The notes beneath the pieces are model-generated. The model had not been told where the DNA came from, did not search any database, and saw only the letters and a program-made list of their open reading frames with translations. A stretch of 64,000 bases of DNA from contig NZ_JAKIKP010000010.1 of assembly GCF_023284065.1 (NCBI RefSeq), forward strand, positions 1-64,000. The letters are read 5' to 3'. This DNA comes from Shewanella gaetbuli (GTDB lineage: Bacteria > Pseudomonadota > Gammaproteobacteria > Enterobacterales > Shewanellaceae). Numbering within the stretch: position 1 is the stretch's first letter; each line of letters begins with the position of its first letter. Of this stretch, positions 20,512 through 28,514 are shown one piece after another. Both the position numbers and the translations under genes were made by a program.

Positions 20512-22413
20512 ATGAAGTTAACGTTAGACAAGGCTTTATCGCTAGTCGCCATGGGTGTATTAGGGGCTATAGGTAGCGCACAAGCCGCTCCTGTGTATGA
20601 AATTGTCAACCTCGATGAAGCAACTTACGACTTACGAGGCACCATCGCTGCAACCCGTACCGGTTATGGTATGGGCGTCAATGCTAATGATGAAATGGTT
20701 GGGATTTCAAACGGTAAGAAAAACTTATCTGAAGAAGATATCGAAAATGGCATTATTGATATTGAAGATGCACTAAATGGAACTGAAACCATTACGTACA
20801 GCATTTTTAGGCCCATTGAAGCGAATAACTTTACCTTTACTGCGGCGGCTAATGCTGCAGAAGCTTGGAAACCTGAGTTTTTTAGTATTGCAGGAACAAC
20901 ACCTCCTGATGAAATTGATGATGAAGGTGAGCAAGTTATCAACTCAGTTGATTCATTTTTTTATGCGATGAATAACAACGATATTAAAGTCGGCGCATAT
21001 TCAGCTCCAGAAAAAACACTTGAGTATGTTGGAACAGATGAAGACCAAGAGTATTGGTATTATCGCGACTTTGAACTTCGTGGAGTTGCAGTTAGTACCG
21101 CACAAGACCCAGCAATAGAGCTGCCTCTTGTGCCACCTTACACCACATTTTCACGTGAGGAAGATGGCGACAAGCCTGCCGCGACTGTTGAGCTAGGTGG
21201 CTGGTCTGCTGCTGCTGATGTTAATGAATCTAATATTGTTACCGGCTATGGCAGTACTGAGCTGTCTTCTTTTGCTGAAGATAACGTTAATTCATGTATC
21301 GACAATTACGACCCAGATGCAGAAAACCCTGTTCCTGTTGATATCTGTGTGCAAGCCAATCAGTTCCCTGTTAATGGTCGTCGAAATATTCAATATCAAA
21401 CCCGTGCATTAGTGTGGGATTTAAACAATATTGTCAGTGACGGTAATGCAGCCGTAACCGAGTTACCGCTTGGCTTAACGCCTCCAGATGACTCTAATTT
21501 AGTGTATACCGCTCAAGGCTTAGGGATTAATAATAATGCCGATGTGGTTGGACGCTCGCATGTTTACCGTTACGGCGATACTGATAACCTGCGTCAAGAT
21601 GCCGCTTATTGGAAAAAAGATGCCAATGGTGAGTATCAATATAATTGGATAAACTTTAAAGATAACGACATATTATCGTCAATAGCCTATGACATTAACG
21701 ATGACGGCTTATTAGTCGGTAGTTACCGTAAATACATTGGCGGCTATTTACGTGATAAATTCTTTATCTTTGATACCAATAACCCTGAAACGTTGCCAAT
21801 TACCCCAGAAGATTTTAACCCTGGAATATCTGATCTTAGTAGTAAGGCAAAAGATATTAACAACCAAGGTCAAGTAGTGGGTTATATTGAAGCCACTTAT
21901 GAGAAAGAAAAACCGCGTCCTAAGGTGGGTTTCTTATACAATCATAATGATCAAGAATTCGTCAATATAAATGACCAATTAGTATGTGAGTCAAAAGGTT
22001 ACGTTTCAACTGGTGATAATACCTGGGAGCGTCATAAAGTCTCAGTACAAGATGGTACCGGTGAAGAGTTAACCTATAACTCTGAAATTTATATTGTTGA
22101 GGCTACCAGTATTAATGAAGATGGCACTATTACCGGTACAGCCTTTATTCGTAAGCCCGGTTATCAATATGACGATGAAGGTAACTTGTTAGTTAATGAA
22201 GAAAACGGATTACCGTACTTCGCTTTAGATGGCAATGGTGACCCTGTAACGTCATTTTTACCGCGCATGGTAGTTTTAAAGCCAACCAGTGGTGAAGCTT
22301 GTACTTACACAGACGTGCCAGAAGAAAAACCCTATGAGCGCAAAGGAGCGGCTAGCTTCGCTTGGTTATTAGCATTGCCGCTATTATGGTTTAGACGACG
22401 CTTGGCGAAATAA
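20512..22413 (+). CDS. DUF3466 family exported protein with C-terminal sorting-type tail
   Basis: 633 residues. A signal peptide ending SAQA (cleavage before APVYEIV) is followed by a long acidic, Asn/Asp-rich region with loose repeats of the type INNNADVVGRSHVYRYGD / INDDGLLVGSYRKYIGG / INNQGQVVGYIEATYE, as in HAF-repeat and DUF3466 proteins. The C-terminus ERKGAASFAWLLALPLLWFRRR has the three-part layout small residues - hydrophobic helix - arginine cluster seen in GlyGly-CTERM/rhombosortase substrates. It is therefore probably exported, then processed and anchored; the role is unknown. It lies 26 bp after uup and ends in a clear terminator. Confidence 0.8.
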   Translation: MKLTLDKALSLVAMGVLGAIGSAQAAPVYEIVNLDEATYDLRGTIAATRTGYGMGVNANDEMVGISNGKKNLSEEDIENGIIDIEDALNGTETITYSIFRPIEANNFTFTAAANAAEAWKPEFFSIAGTTPPDEIDDEGEQVINSVDSFFYAMNNNDIKVGAYSAPEKTLEYVGTDEDQEYWYYRDFELRGVAVSTAQDPAIELPLVPPYTTFSREEDGDKPAATVELGGWSAAADVNESNIVTGYGSTELSSFAEDNVNSCIDNYDPDAENPVPVDICVQANQFPVNGRRNIQYQTRALVWDLNNIVSDGNAAVTELPLGLTPPDDSNLVYTAQGLGINNNADVVGRSHVYRYGDTDNLRQDAAYWKKDANGEYQYNWINFKDNDILSSIAYDINDDGLLVGSYRKYIGGYLRDKFFIFDTNNPETLPITPEDFNPGISDLSSKAKDINNQGQVVGYIEATYEKEKPRPKVGFLYNHNDQEFVNINDQLVCESKGYVSTGDNTWERHKVSVQDGTGEELTYNSEIYIVEATSINEDGTITGTAFIRKPGYQYDDEGNLLVNEENGLPYFALDGNGDPVTSFLPRMVVLKPTSGEACTYTDVPEEKPYERKGAASFAWLLALPLLWFRRRLAK

Positions 22414-22454
22414 ACTTGGCAGTATTGTTTATGTGATCCATAGACTATGAACTT

Positions 22455-22488
22455 AAAAAAATCGAGAAAATATTCTCGATTTTTTTTT
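22455..22488 (+). terminator. rho-independent terminator after the uup-DUF3466 genes
   Basis: AAAAATCGAGAA, AATA loop, TTCTCGAT followed by nine T residues. Confidence 0.85.
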
Positions 22489-22632
22489 GGTTTCTGTCTC
22501 AATAGTTTAATAATTCTTCGCTAAATTGAAGGTTTTTTTGTGTTGATTTTGGTTAAAAAAGCAGCTATTCATATTGTCCTGAGTTACTAAAACGTAGCCT
22601 CAGATTGGATAAATAATAAAGAGGACGCTTGC

Positions 22633-22809
22633 ATGAAAAGACAAAAGAGAGATCGTTTAGATAGAGCTTTTTCAAAAGGATTTCAAGCAGGCATAGGAGG
22701 ACGCTCTAAGGAACTGTGTCCCTATGCTGGTTTAGACTCTCGTTCACAATGGCTTGGCGGGTGGCGCGAAGGTGTTGATGGAAGGATGAGTGGCCTATTT
22801 AATAAATGA
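22633..22809 (+). CDS. rmf: ribosome modulation factor RMF
   Basis: 58 codons, basic, beginning MKRQKRDRLDRAFSKGFQAG. The KRQKRDRL, GRSKE.CPY and RSQWLGGWRE blocks match E. coli RMF (55 aa) almost residue for residue. RMF dimerises 70S ribosomes into inactive 100S particles in stationary phase. GAGGA lies about eight bases before the ATG. Its place next to fabA and a lon-like protease is the conserved rmf-fabA-ycbZ arrangement. The gene is easily missed because of its size. Confidence 0.96.
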   Translation: MKRQKRDRLDRAFSKGFQAGIGGRSKELCPYAGLDSRSQWLGGWREGVDGRMSGLFNK

Positions 22810-22846
22810 TCTGCTTTATACGATGTTTATTCAACCACTAGAATTA

Positions 22847-22870
22847 AAAATGCCCTCAATTGAGGGCATT
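22847..22870. terminator. bidirectional terminator between rmf and fabA
   Basis: A perfect stem ATGCCCTC/GAGGGCAT with AAAAA on the left, giving a U-run for the minus-strand fabA transcript. The plus side (TATTTG) is weaker. Confidence 0.75.
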
Positions 22871-22892
22871 ATTTGAAATGCAAGATTGTGAA

Positions 22893-23408
22893 TTAGAATG
22901 TTGAGGTATCGCTAAAAATACCTACTTTTAAATCCGTCGCAGAATAAATTTGACGACCATCAACTTCCATTACCGCGTCAGCAATACCCATAACTAACTT
23001 ACGATGAATCGTACGCTTAATGTTAAGCTTGTAAGTGACTTTTTTAGCCTCAGGTAACACTTGTCCGGTAAACTTAACTTCACCTACGCCTAAAGCACGT
23101 CCTTTACCTTCAGCACCTTCCCAACCAAGGTAAAAGCCTACTAATTGCCACATCGCATCTAAACCTAAACAACCTGGCATTACTGGGTCAGTGACAAAGT
23201 GGCAATCAAAAAACCATAAGTCAGGGGTGATATCAAGTTCAGCAACAATCTCACCTTTACCAAATTCACCACCATTATCATTAATGGTTACAATACGATC
23301 CATCATCAACATATTATCGACCGGTAAACGAGGACGATTTGGCCCTAATAAATCACCGTGGCCACATGCGATAAGTTGTTCTTTGGTAAAACTGTTTGCT
23401 CTTTCCAT
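22893..23408 (-). CDS. fabA: 3-hydroxydecanoyl-ACP dehydratase/isomerase FabA
   Basis: 171 residues (E. coli 172). The active-site histidine is H70 ([24 protein letters not shown]) and the aspartate D84, at the same positions as in E. coli. It dehydrates 3-hydroxydecanoyl-ACP and isomerises trans-2- to cis-3-decenoyl-ACP, starting unsaturated fatty-acid synthesis. The ATG at 23408 ([20 protein letters not shown]) fits the family N-terminus; the frame stays open to 23474, but that leader is not family-like. It lies 75 bp after the lon-like gene on the same strand. Confidence 0.96.
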   Translation of the reverse strand: MERANSFTKEQLIACGHGDLLGPNRPRLPVDNMLMMDRIVTINDNGGEFGKGEIVAELDITPDLWFFDCHFVTDPVMPGCLGLDAMWQLVGFYLGWEGAEGKGRALGVGEVKFTGQVLPEAKKVTYKLNIKRTIHRKLVMGIADAVMEVDGRQIYSATDLKVGIFSDTSTF

Positions 23409-23483
23409 TTGTCTTGATACCACTATAGCTAATGTAAGTGGTGACAAGATAGCGAACACGTGTACGCTAAACAACTCCGATCA

Positions 23484-25229
23484 CTAAATAATTCGTAGTT
23501 TTGCGAGACATTTAGCCAAAAAGGTTAATTCTACTTCTTCATCTTGGCCAGCTAATCTATCAAGGCGTTGTTGAACCATGCCGTATAAGGTTTCTGCTGG
23601 GAAGTCATTATCATCATTCGCTTCACCAGCAGGAATAGCCATTAATAGCTCGACAGCCTGATCCATATGCTCAATAGCATGAATAGTAAACTTACCCTCT
23701 GTAACCGCACTAATCACTTCAGGCTCTAAATTGAGTTGCAGTACATTCGCTTTAGGAATGATTACCCCTTGGTTTCCTGTTAAGCCTCTACGTGAACATA
23801 AATTGAAAAAGCCTTCAATTTTTTCATTAACGCCACCAATCGCCTGTACATTACCGAACTGATCTAAAGCGCCGGTTACCGCCAAAGATTGCACAATAGG
23901 TTGCTCAGCAATTGCCGACATTAAGCAACAGTATTCGGCTAATGAAGCACTGTCGCCGTCGATTTCTTGGTAAGATTGCTCAAACACAATATTGGCATTT
24001 AGGTGTAATGGGGCATCACGACCAAAAATTCGGTATAAACAAGCCGATAAAATCATCATCCCTTTAGTGTGAATATTACCGCCAAGCTCTGATTTTCTTT
24101 CAATGTCAGCCACTTCACCGTCACCATAGTGAACAGAAGTGGTAATTCTTGCCGGTTCGCCATAAGCATAGTCATTGCTATCAATAACAGTTAAGCCATT
24201 AATTTGCCCAACCATAGCCCCTTCAGTTGGCAGATTAATAAATTTATCATCAAAGTTTTGCGCTGAATAAAGCTCTGAACTATTGTGGCGTACTTTTAAC
24301 TGATGAATCGCTTTAGCCACATGGCTGCTGTTAATTGCACTCGTAGTGAGATTAGCTGCCAAGGCGTTAGCCTGAGCCATCAAATTACGCATGTCTACCA
24401 TGCTTAGGGTTAACCTTTGTTGATGCTCTACTTGCCTTGCACTAAACCACATTAATGGTAGCAAACTTGATGGCTCAAGAGTAATGCCTTGAGTATTGGC
24501 TAAGGTGGCTAACCATTGGCTGTACTGAGTTTCTGTATGTTTGGTTAAGTCAAGCTCGTAACTCATTTCAGCCAGTAACGGAAAATGCTGATTAAATAAT
24601 CTGTCTTCGCCCTTTAAGTGGCTGAATGAAAAAGCTGAGCCAACTAGAATAATTTTACAGTTGACCGGAATAGGGGCTAACTCTTGATTAATGCGATATT
24701 GTCCATCAGCCAGAACTTGTAATAACAGCTCCCAAAGGCCTTCTCGTTTCCAGATTGACTGCAAACAAATAAATACATAATGGTTAGACGCCAGTGCACC
24801 AGCAACGTATTGACTACTCTTATCTGTTTTTTGCATTTTACCAATCAAATCATGGCGACGAATTGAGCCGTGCAGGTAGGTAAACAACGAGGTTTGTTTC
24901 GCAATAACGCCAACATTTTCACTTGGACGTTGTGGTTGCCATTTAAACTTTATGGCTTGTGGGTCGTCAGTGTTTTTAACGGCAACCAAAAATTGATCAC
25001 TAGGCGTATCAGCTTGAGAACACAATGCATTAATGAATAATGGTCTGTCTACACCCGGGAAGTCAGCTAAAAATAAGTGTTGATGAGTTAATTTAGTCAT
25101 CAATTTAAAGCTATCGACAACCCTTTCTTGGCCAAGTAGTAAATGGCTCGAATAATAAGTGCTTGGTAATTCACTGGGCACATTAAATTGAGGTGCAAGT
25201 TTCGCGCTAGGAAGCAATGTTAAATTCAT
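23484..25229 (-). CDS. Lon-like (S16, YcbZ/LonH-type) ATP-dependent protease
   Basis: 581 residues, the length of E. coli YcbZ. The C-terminal S16 protease domain has the serine in DGDSASLAEY (near residue 427) and the lysine in GGVNEKIEGFF (near 470), giving the Ser-Lys dyad. The N-terminal part is AAA-like but has no clear Walker A motif; residues 14-40 resemble the usual YcbZ start. Its location upstream of fabA and opposite rmf is the conserved context. Substrates of this branch are unknown. Confidence 0.88.
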   Translation of the reverse strand: MNLTLLPSAKLAPQFNVPSELPSTYYSSHLLLGQERVVDSFKLMTKLTHQHLFLADFPGVDRPLFINALCSQADTPSDQFLVAVKNTDDPQAIKFKWQPQRPSENVGVIAKQTSLFTYLHGSIRRHDLIGKMQKTDKSSQYVAGALASNHYVFICLQSIWKREGLWELLLQVLADGQYRINQELAPIPVNCKIILVGSAFSFSHLKGEDRLFNQHFPLLAEMSYELDLTKHTETQYSQWLATLANTQGITLEPSSLLPLMWFSARQVEHQQRLTLSMVDMRNLMAQANALAANLTTSAINSSHVAKAIHQLKVRHNSSELYSAQNFDDKFINLPTEGAMVGQINGLTVIDSNDYAYGEPARITTSVHYGDGEVADIERKSELGGNIHTKGMMILSACLYRIFGRDAPLHLNANIVFEQSYQEIDGDSASLAEYCCLMSAIAEQPIVQSLAVTGALDQFGNVQAIGGVNEKIEGFFNLCSRRGLTGNQGVIIPKANVLQLNLEPEVISAVTEGKFTIHAIEHMDQAVELLMAIPAGEANDDNDFPAETLYGMVQQRLDRLAGQDEEVELTFLAKCLAKLRII

Positions 25230-25456
25230 AAAGTGATAATGAAAGGTTTTCAGAAAGAATCATAATTGAAATAGTAGCATAAAGCGCTATAAAGTCTTTA
25301 AATCTATCGGTATATAAATTATCTGTTTATGGTTACAAATCACGCTTTGCAAGCGCTTTAAGCCACTACTGCGGTATGCATGGGGATAATAATTACCCTA
25401 AAACACCACTTAGCGGTTAAATGGTGAACATTCGCGCCATTTTTTTCAATTTATAG

Positions 25457-25485
25457 TTTACAAGCAAACGAGATACTTATATTAT
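25457..25485 (+). promoter_or_regulatory. promoter of tRNA-Ser copy 1
   Basis: TTTACA, 17-bp spacer, TATTAT, ending 11 bp before the tRNA. The same boxes and spacer length lie before tRNA-Ser copy 2. Confidence 0.7.
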
Positions 25486-25496
25486 TTGCCGCGTTC

Positions 25497-25587
25497 GGAG
25501 AGATGGCAGAGTGGTCGAATGCACCGGTCTTGAAAACCGGCACGGGTTTGTAGCCCGTCTAGGGTTCAAATCCCTATCTCTCCGCCA
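25497..25587 (+). tRNA. tRNA-Ser(UGA), copy 1; integration site of element 1
   Basis: 91 nt including encoded CCA. It has a class II cloverleaf with a long variable arm (CACGGGTTTGTAGCCCGT) and the TGA anticodon in GTCTTGAAAAC. The 3' 26 bases plus four more (25562-25591) recur as a direct repeat at 31331-31360, so this gene is the left attachment site of the first integrative element. Confidence 0.97.
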
Positions 25588-25600
25588 TATTCTAAAGTGA

Positions 25601-25630
25601 AAAAGCCATTGATAATCAATGGCTTTTTTG
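25601..25630 (+). terminator. terminator after tRNA-Ser copy 1
   Basis: AAAAGCCATTGAT / ATCAATGGCTTTTTT: a strong stem with a T6 tail. A version of the same hairpin follows every tRNA-Ser copy and remnant in the window. Confidence 0.85.
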
Positions 25631-25685
25631 CTTTCTAGCATTTGAAAAATCATATTCTCAGGCCAAAAACAGATGACTGAGACAT

Positions 25686-27077
25686 ATGTACTTATTTCGC
25701 GCCACAAATTGTACCTATTACACCCGCATGGTGTTGCCTACTTATCTACGTGATAAAGGCTTTTCTGCCGACATTAAAGTATCACTTCTTACTAAGCAAC
25801 GATCTATCGCTATTGGTCGAAACTTAGTGATAGCTGGCATTTTACGGCCTTTAATCAGTAGCTTAACTCCACAATCTAATGCCGATGAGTTTAAAGCTTT
25901 AGTTAACATACAGATTAATGATGCCCGACAGGGCTTTATTAGCAAAACTGATACACAAGACGAGCAGGCTAAAGCTATTAGTGAACTGACCTCGTTTATC
26001 CCAACTCGACCCACCGAATTGACTGAGACAATTGACTCACATCCCTATCGCACTAATCCAAAGTCAACTAGGGTGGGTAATAGTAAAAATACAATTAAAT
26101 CAGTGCATAACGTTTCATTGAGTGAGGCGCTAACAAAGTTTATCGCCTCCAAACAAAAGCAGATTGTCTCAGCCTTAACGGTCAAGCAGCTTAATCAACG
26201 TATTGGTCACTTTATTGAACGCACTCATTTAGATGATGTCAGTGCGATAACAAGTGCTGAAGCAATGGAATACAAAGACTGTTTATTAGAGGAGGGCAGA
26301 AGCCATAAAAGTAACAAAGACTACCTGGCAGCAGTGTCGCAATTCTTTAAATGGTGCAAACTCATGCGCTATACCACTGAAAACCCGTTTGATGAAGTCA
26401 AGCTGACTAAACCTGCTAATCAGGCTGGTCACGATTTAGCGCGTCTGCGCTGGCAACCGAGCCAGATTAAGCAGGTTTTAAATTCAACCGCCTTTATCGA
26501 CAAAAGCCATGACTTTAAATGGATAACGCTACTCATGATGTATGGCGGCTTACGCCCAGCGGAGGCATGCCAGCTACATATTCATGATATTGAAGTTAAA
26601 GGCGGTATCGACTTGATGAACATTACTAACGCCAGTGCAGGCCAACAACTTAAAACTGAGCAATCAAAACGCAAAGTACCAATACACCAGCAACTGATTG
26701 AACTTGGGTTTATGGATTTTGTAAAAAGTCGCACTGACCGGACATCAAAAACAAAGCCGATATTTAACTATAAACCCAGTCATGATGGTAATTGGTCACA
26801 TAGCTTTTGCCGTGAGTTTGGCAAATTGCTTGACCAACTTAACTTCACAGCAGGCAAACGCCCAACAGCTTATTCATTTAGACACACCTTTATTGATGAG
26901 CTTAAACAAGGGCAAATAGAAGAATCATTAGTGGCACAAATTGTCGGTCACGCTTATCAAAACATCACTTACGGACGTTACGGCAAAAAATTCGATGTCA
27001 AAACGCTCAAACCAGTTATAGATAGTATTCAATTTGAGCTAATTATTTCGCCAGAGTTCTTAAAATTAACCTATTAA
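25686..27077 (+). CDS. int: tyrosine recombinase (integrase) of element 1, DUF6538-type N-terminus
   Basis: 463 residues. The N-terminus MYLFRATNCTYYTRMVLPTYL fits the DUF6538 domain of tRNA-targeting integrases. A SAM-like core-binding domain spans about 155-240, and the catalytic domain follows. It contains the first arginine (YGGLRPAEACQLH), a lysine (SKRKVPIHQQL), the second arginine box (YSFRHTF, with Y where many integrases have H), GHA in IVGHAYQNIT, and a nucleophile Tyr in YGRYGKKF. It lies 98 bp after tRNA-Ser copy 1, as expected for an integrase using that tRNA. It is a near-duplicate of the gene at 38897, with about thirty differences clustered in the linker around residues 95-150. 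Confidence 0.92.
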   Translation: MYLFRATNCTYYTRMVLPTYLRDKGFSADIKVSLLTKQRSIAIGRNLVIAGILRPLISSLTPQSNADEFKALVNIQINDARQGFISKTDTQDEQAKAISELTSFIPTRPTELTETIDSHPYRTNPKSTRVGNSKNTIKSVHNVSLSEALTKFIASKQKQIVSALTVKQLNQRIGHFIERTHLDDVSAITSAEAMEYKDCLLEEGRSHKSNKDYLAAVSQFFKWCKLMRYTTENPFDEVKLTKPANQAGHDLARLRWQPSQIKQVLNSTAFIDKSHDFKWITLLMMYGGLRPAEACQLHIHDIEVKGGIDLMNITNASAGQQLKTEQSKRKVPIHQQLIELGFMDFVKSRTDRTSKTKPIFNYKPSHDGNWSHSFCREFGKLLDQLNFTAGKRPTAYSFRHTFIDELKQGQIEESLVAQIVGHAYQNITYGRYGKKFDVKTLKPVIDSIQFELIISPEFLKLTY

Positions 27078-27706
27078 TCGCAAAATCTGAGCGAATTTAA
27101 AACCATAAATATGCTCAAAATCACGCAAAGAAAGCGCTGAGAAATCATATTGACGGTGATTTAATAAGAGCAGTTTGTAATCTCTACGGGCAAAAATAAT
27201 CACTGAAAATGGCTCAAAAATACCTATCCGACACGAAATTAACGACATTAGCGCAAAATGTGACTGTAAATGGCCTTTATCGGGTATAGGGCATCAGACA
27301 GGTACGAACAACTGTCAACATTTCACTACAGCAGAGAGCGAGCTGTTTTGGGAATTATTATTTCTCGCTCTCTGGGAGAGTAAAAAATATACAAAAATTG
27401 CAGTGTTTAATTACTAGGCTTTTGATGCCCATAAAAATGCAATTAAGCGCGTACAGGCGCTGTTTTTAGGCCATAACTGGCAGGTTTATGACCTTGACAG
27501 AGTGTTAATTGAATATTGATAACAACAATAAAAAGCTTTCAAGATTAGCCCACTTAAAAAGTGGGACAAGATAGTAACCCGGTACGCTAGTATCCCACTT
27601 TTTGTTCCAAAAAGGTGGGATACTACCTACGGGCAAGGGGAGTACCCCTTAACCCCAACAGCCACACGCTGCGCATGTGAAAAATCAAAAGTGTTAAAGA
27701 CAAAAG
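27078..27706. other. conserved non-coding module downstream of integrase 1
   Basis: About 630 bp highly similar to 40289-40918 after integrase 2, although no open frame is conserved between the two copies. At 27549-27625 it holds alternating GTGGGA/TCCCAC arms: CCCACTT AAA AAGTGGG, then TAGTATCCCACTTTTT, then AAAAAGGTGGGATACTA. These could form mutually exclusive hairpins. The palindrome AAGGGGAGTACCCCTT follows at 27635-27650. Similarity stops abruptly at AGACAAAAG, where the element-specific cargo starts. Possible roles are arm-type integrase sites, a transfer origin or a structured RNA; none can be chosen from sequence. Confidence 0.75.
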
Positions 27707-27975
27707 AATCATCACCACTTTCTATATGGTCTGCACTGTTTTTATGAACAGTTATAATGGTGTTTCATCAATTTCTGATAAAAATGGATTGAAAATCGTT
27801 CATTAGTTGCATCGTATTAAAAATAGATAAATCATAATCATCTGATTTTATTTGCTTTAATTTTTATAGCTATCAAGGCATATCTTACTTTACGCGCAAC
27901 CTCGGTTTGTTTTTGTCTGCTTGATACAATTAATTGCTTTACATCAATAAGATAGCAAATGTAGGATGTTATTAA
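27707..27975. other. AT-rich element-specific stretch without a recognised gene
   Basis: There is no open frame of note and no similarity to the second element. It lies between the shared module and the first cassette boundary. Confidence 0.5.
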
Positions 27976-28029
27976 TCAATAACTTAAACGGCCGACATTG
28001 AATGATACGCCGCTGAATAAGCGTTAGCT
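27976..28029 (+). repeat. attC-like site or cassette junction at the start of cassette 1
   Basis: AATAACTTAAACGGCC ... CGCCGCTGAATAAGCGTTAGCT: short imperfect palindrome ending in the core G^TTAGCT at 28023-28029. The junction is well supported by the complementary CAGCTAAC at the other end of cassette 1. Whether the upstream half is a true attC is less certain. Confidence 0.5.
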
Positions 28030-28045
28030 GTATAAAGTAATTACA

Positions 28046-28373
28046 ATGGATTCAGTAAAAGAGTATCAAGCTAAGAGAGCCATTTTTATAAAGGTTATTC
28101 CACTGTGTTTTACAGTTTTCTTTATATCCTTGGTACTCTCATTCTCTAGCAGTAATTTTGAAGGAACTGGTTCTATTCTAGCCGTTGTCACTATGGCAAT
28201 TGCGGTGAGTACTCAAATGCTTATAAACAAATGTCCAAATTGCGGTAAAACTCAATTTGGCTCAATCAATTATTATAAATGGCAAAATTATACGTACCAG
28301 AGGTTAGGCTTTAAACCCCATGTCATGCCCTTGGTGTAAAGCAAAATTAAATGAGCCGCATAGGCACAGCTAA
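28046..28373 (+). pseudogene. cassette 1 gene: small membrane protein with zinc ribbon, frameshifted
   Basis: The open frame MDSVKEYQAKRAIFIKV... encodes two transmembrane helices (about 12-30 and 36-58) and then a CPNCGK knuckle, and stops at 28339. Removing one C from the CCCC run near 28317-28320 opens a continuation ...GFKPMSCPWCKAKLNEPHRHS that supplies the missing second CPxC knuckle. It then stops at TAA 28371-28373 inside the attC core, where cassette genes often end. The intact protein would be about 108 residues. So the gene looks like a recent single-base frameshift, a sequencing error, or less likely programmed slippage. The function is unknown. Confidence 0.7.
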
Positions 28374-28428
28374 CAAAGCGCTCAAGCTTTGTTAGCTATG
28401 AACTGCGTCCAAAGCTTGAGCGTTATAC
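28368..28428 (+). repeat. attC site of cassette 1
   Basis: A 61-bp palindrome: AGCTAACAAAGCGCTCAAGC ... GCTTGAGCGTTATAC, with a perfect 13-bp inner stem CGCTCAAGCTTTG/CAAAGCTTGAGCG. Its 5' core CAGCTAAC is the exact complement of GTTAGCTG at the cassette start (28023-28030), the relation expected when a circular cassette has been inserted. Confidence 0.82.
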
Positions 28429-28435
28429 GCTTCAA

Positions 28436-28463
28436 TTGGCAAATGGTGAAATTAAGTTATAAT
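28436..28463 (+). promoter_or_regulatory. promoter inside cassette 2
   Basis: TTGGCA, 16-bp spacer, perfect TATAAT, about 50 bp before the restriction-modification gene. The cassette therefore seems to carry its own promoter. Confidence 0.7.
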
Positions 28464-28514
28464 TTCATTCCGTCTAAATTCAGAACTAATAATAAATAAG
28501 AGATATTACAGAGA

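Noticed and set aside
27066..27248. 60-residue minus-strand open frame after integrase 1
   Set aside because: The matching stretch after integrase 2 (near 40290-40460) has a one-base deletion and an early stop, and changes look random by codon position. It is more likely part of the non-coding module.
27078..28022. Integron integrase gene (intI) or a relaxase in the element left modules
   Set aside because: No open frame of suitable length exists there on either strand. The cassettes must have been inserted by an enzyme encoded elsewhere, and any transfer function would need a helper.
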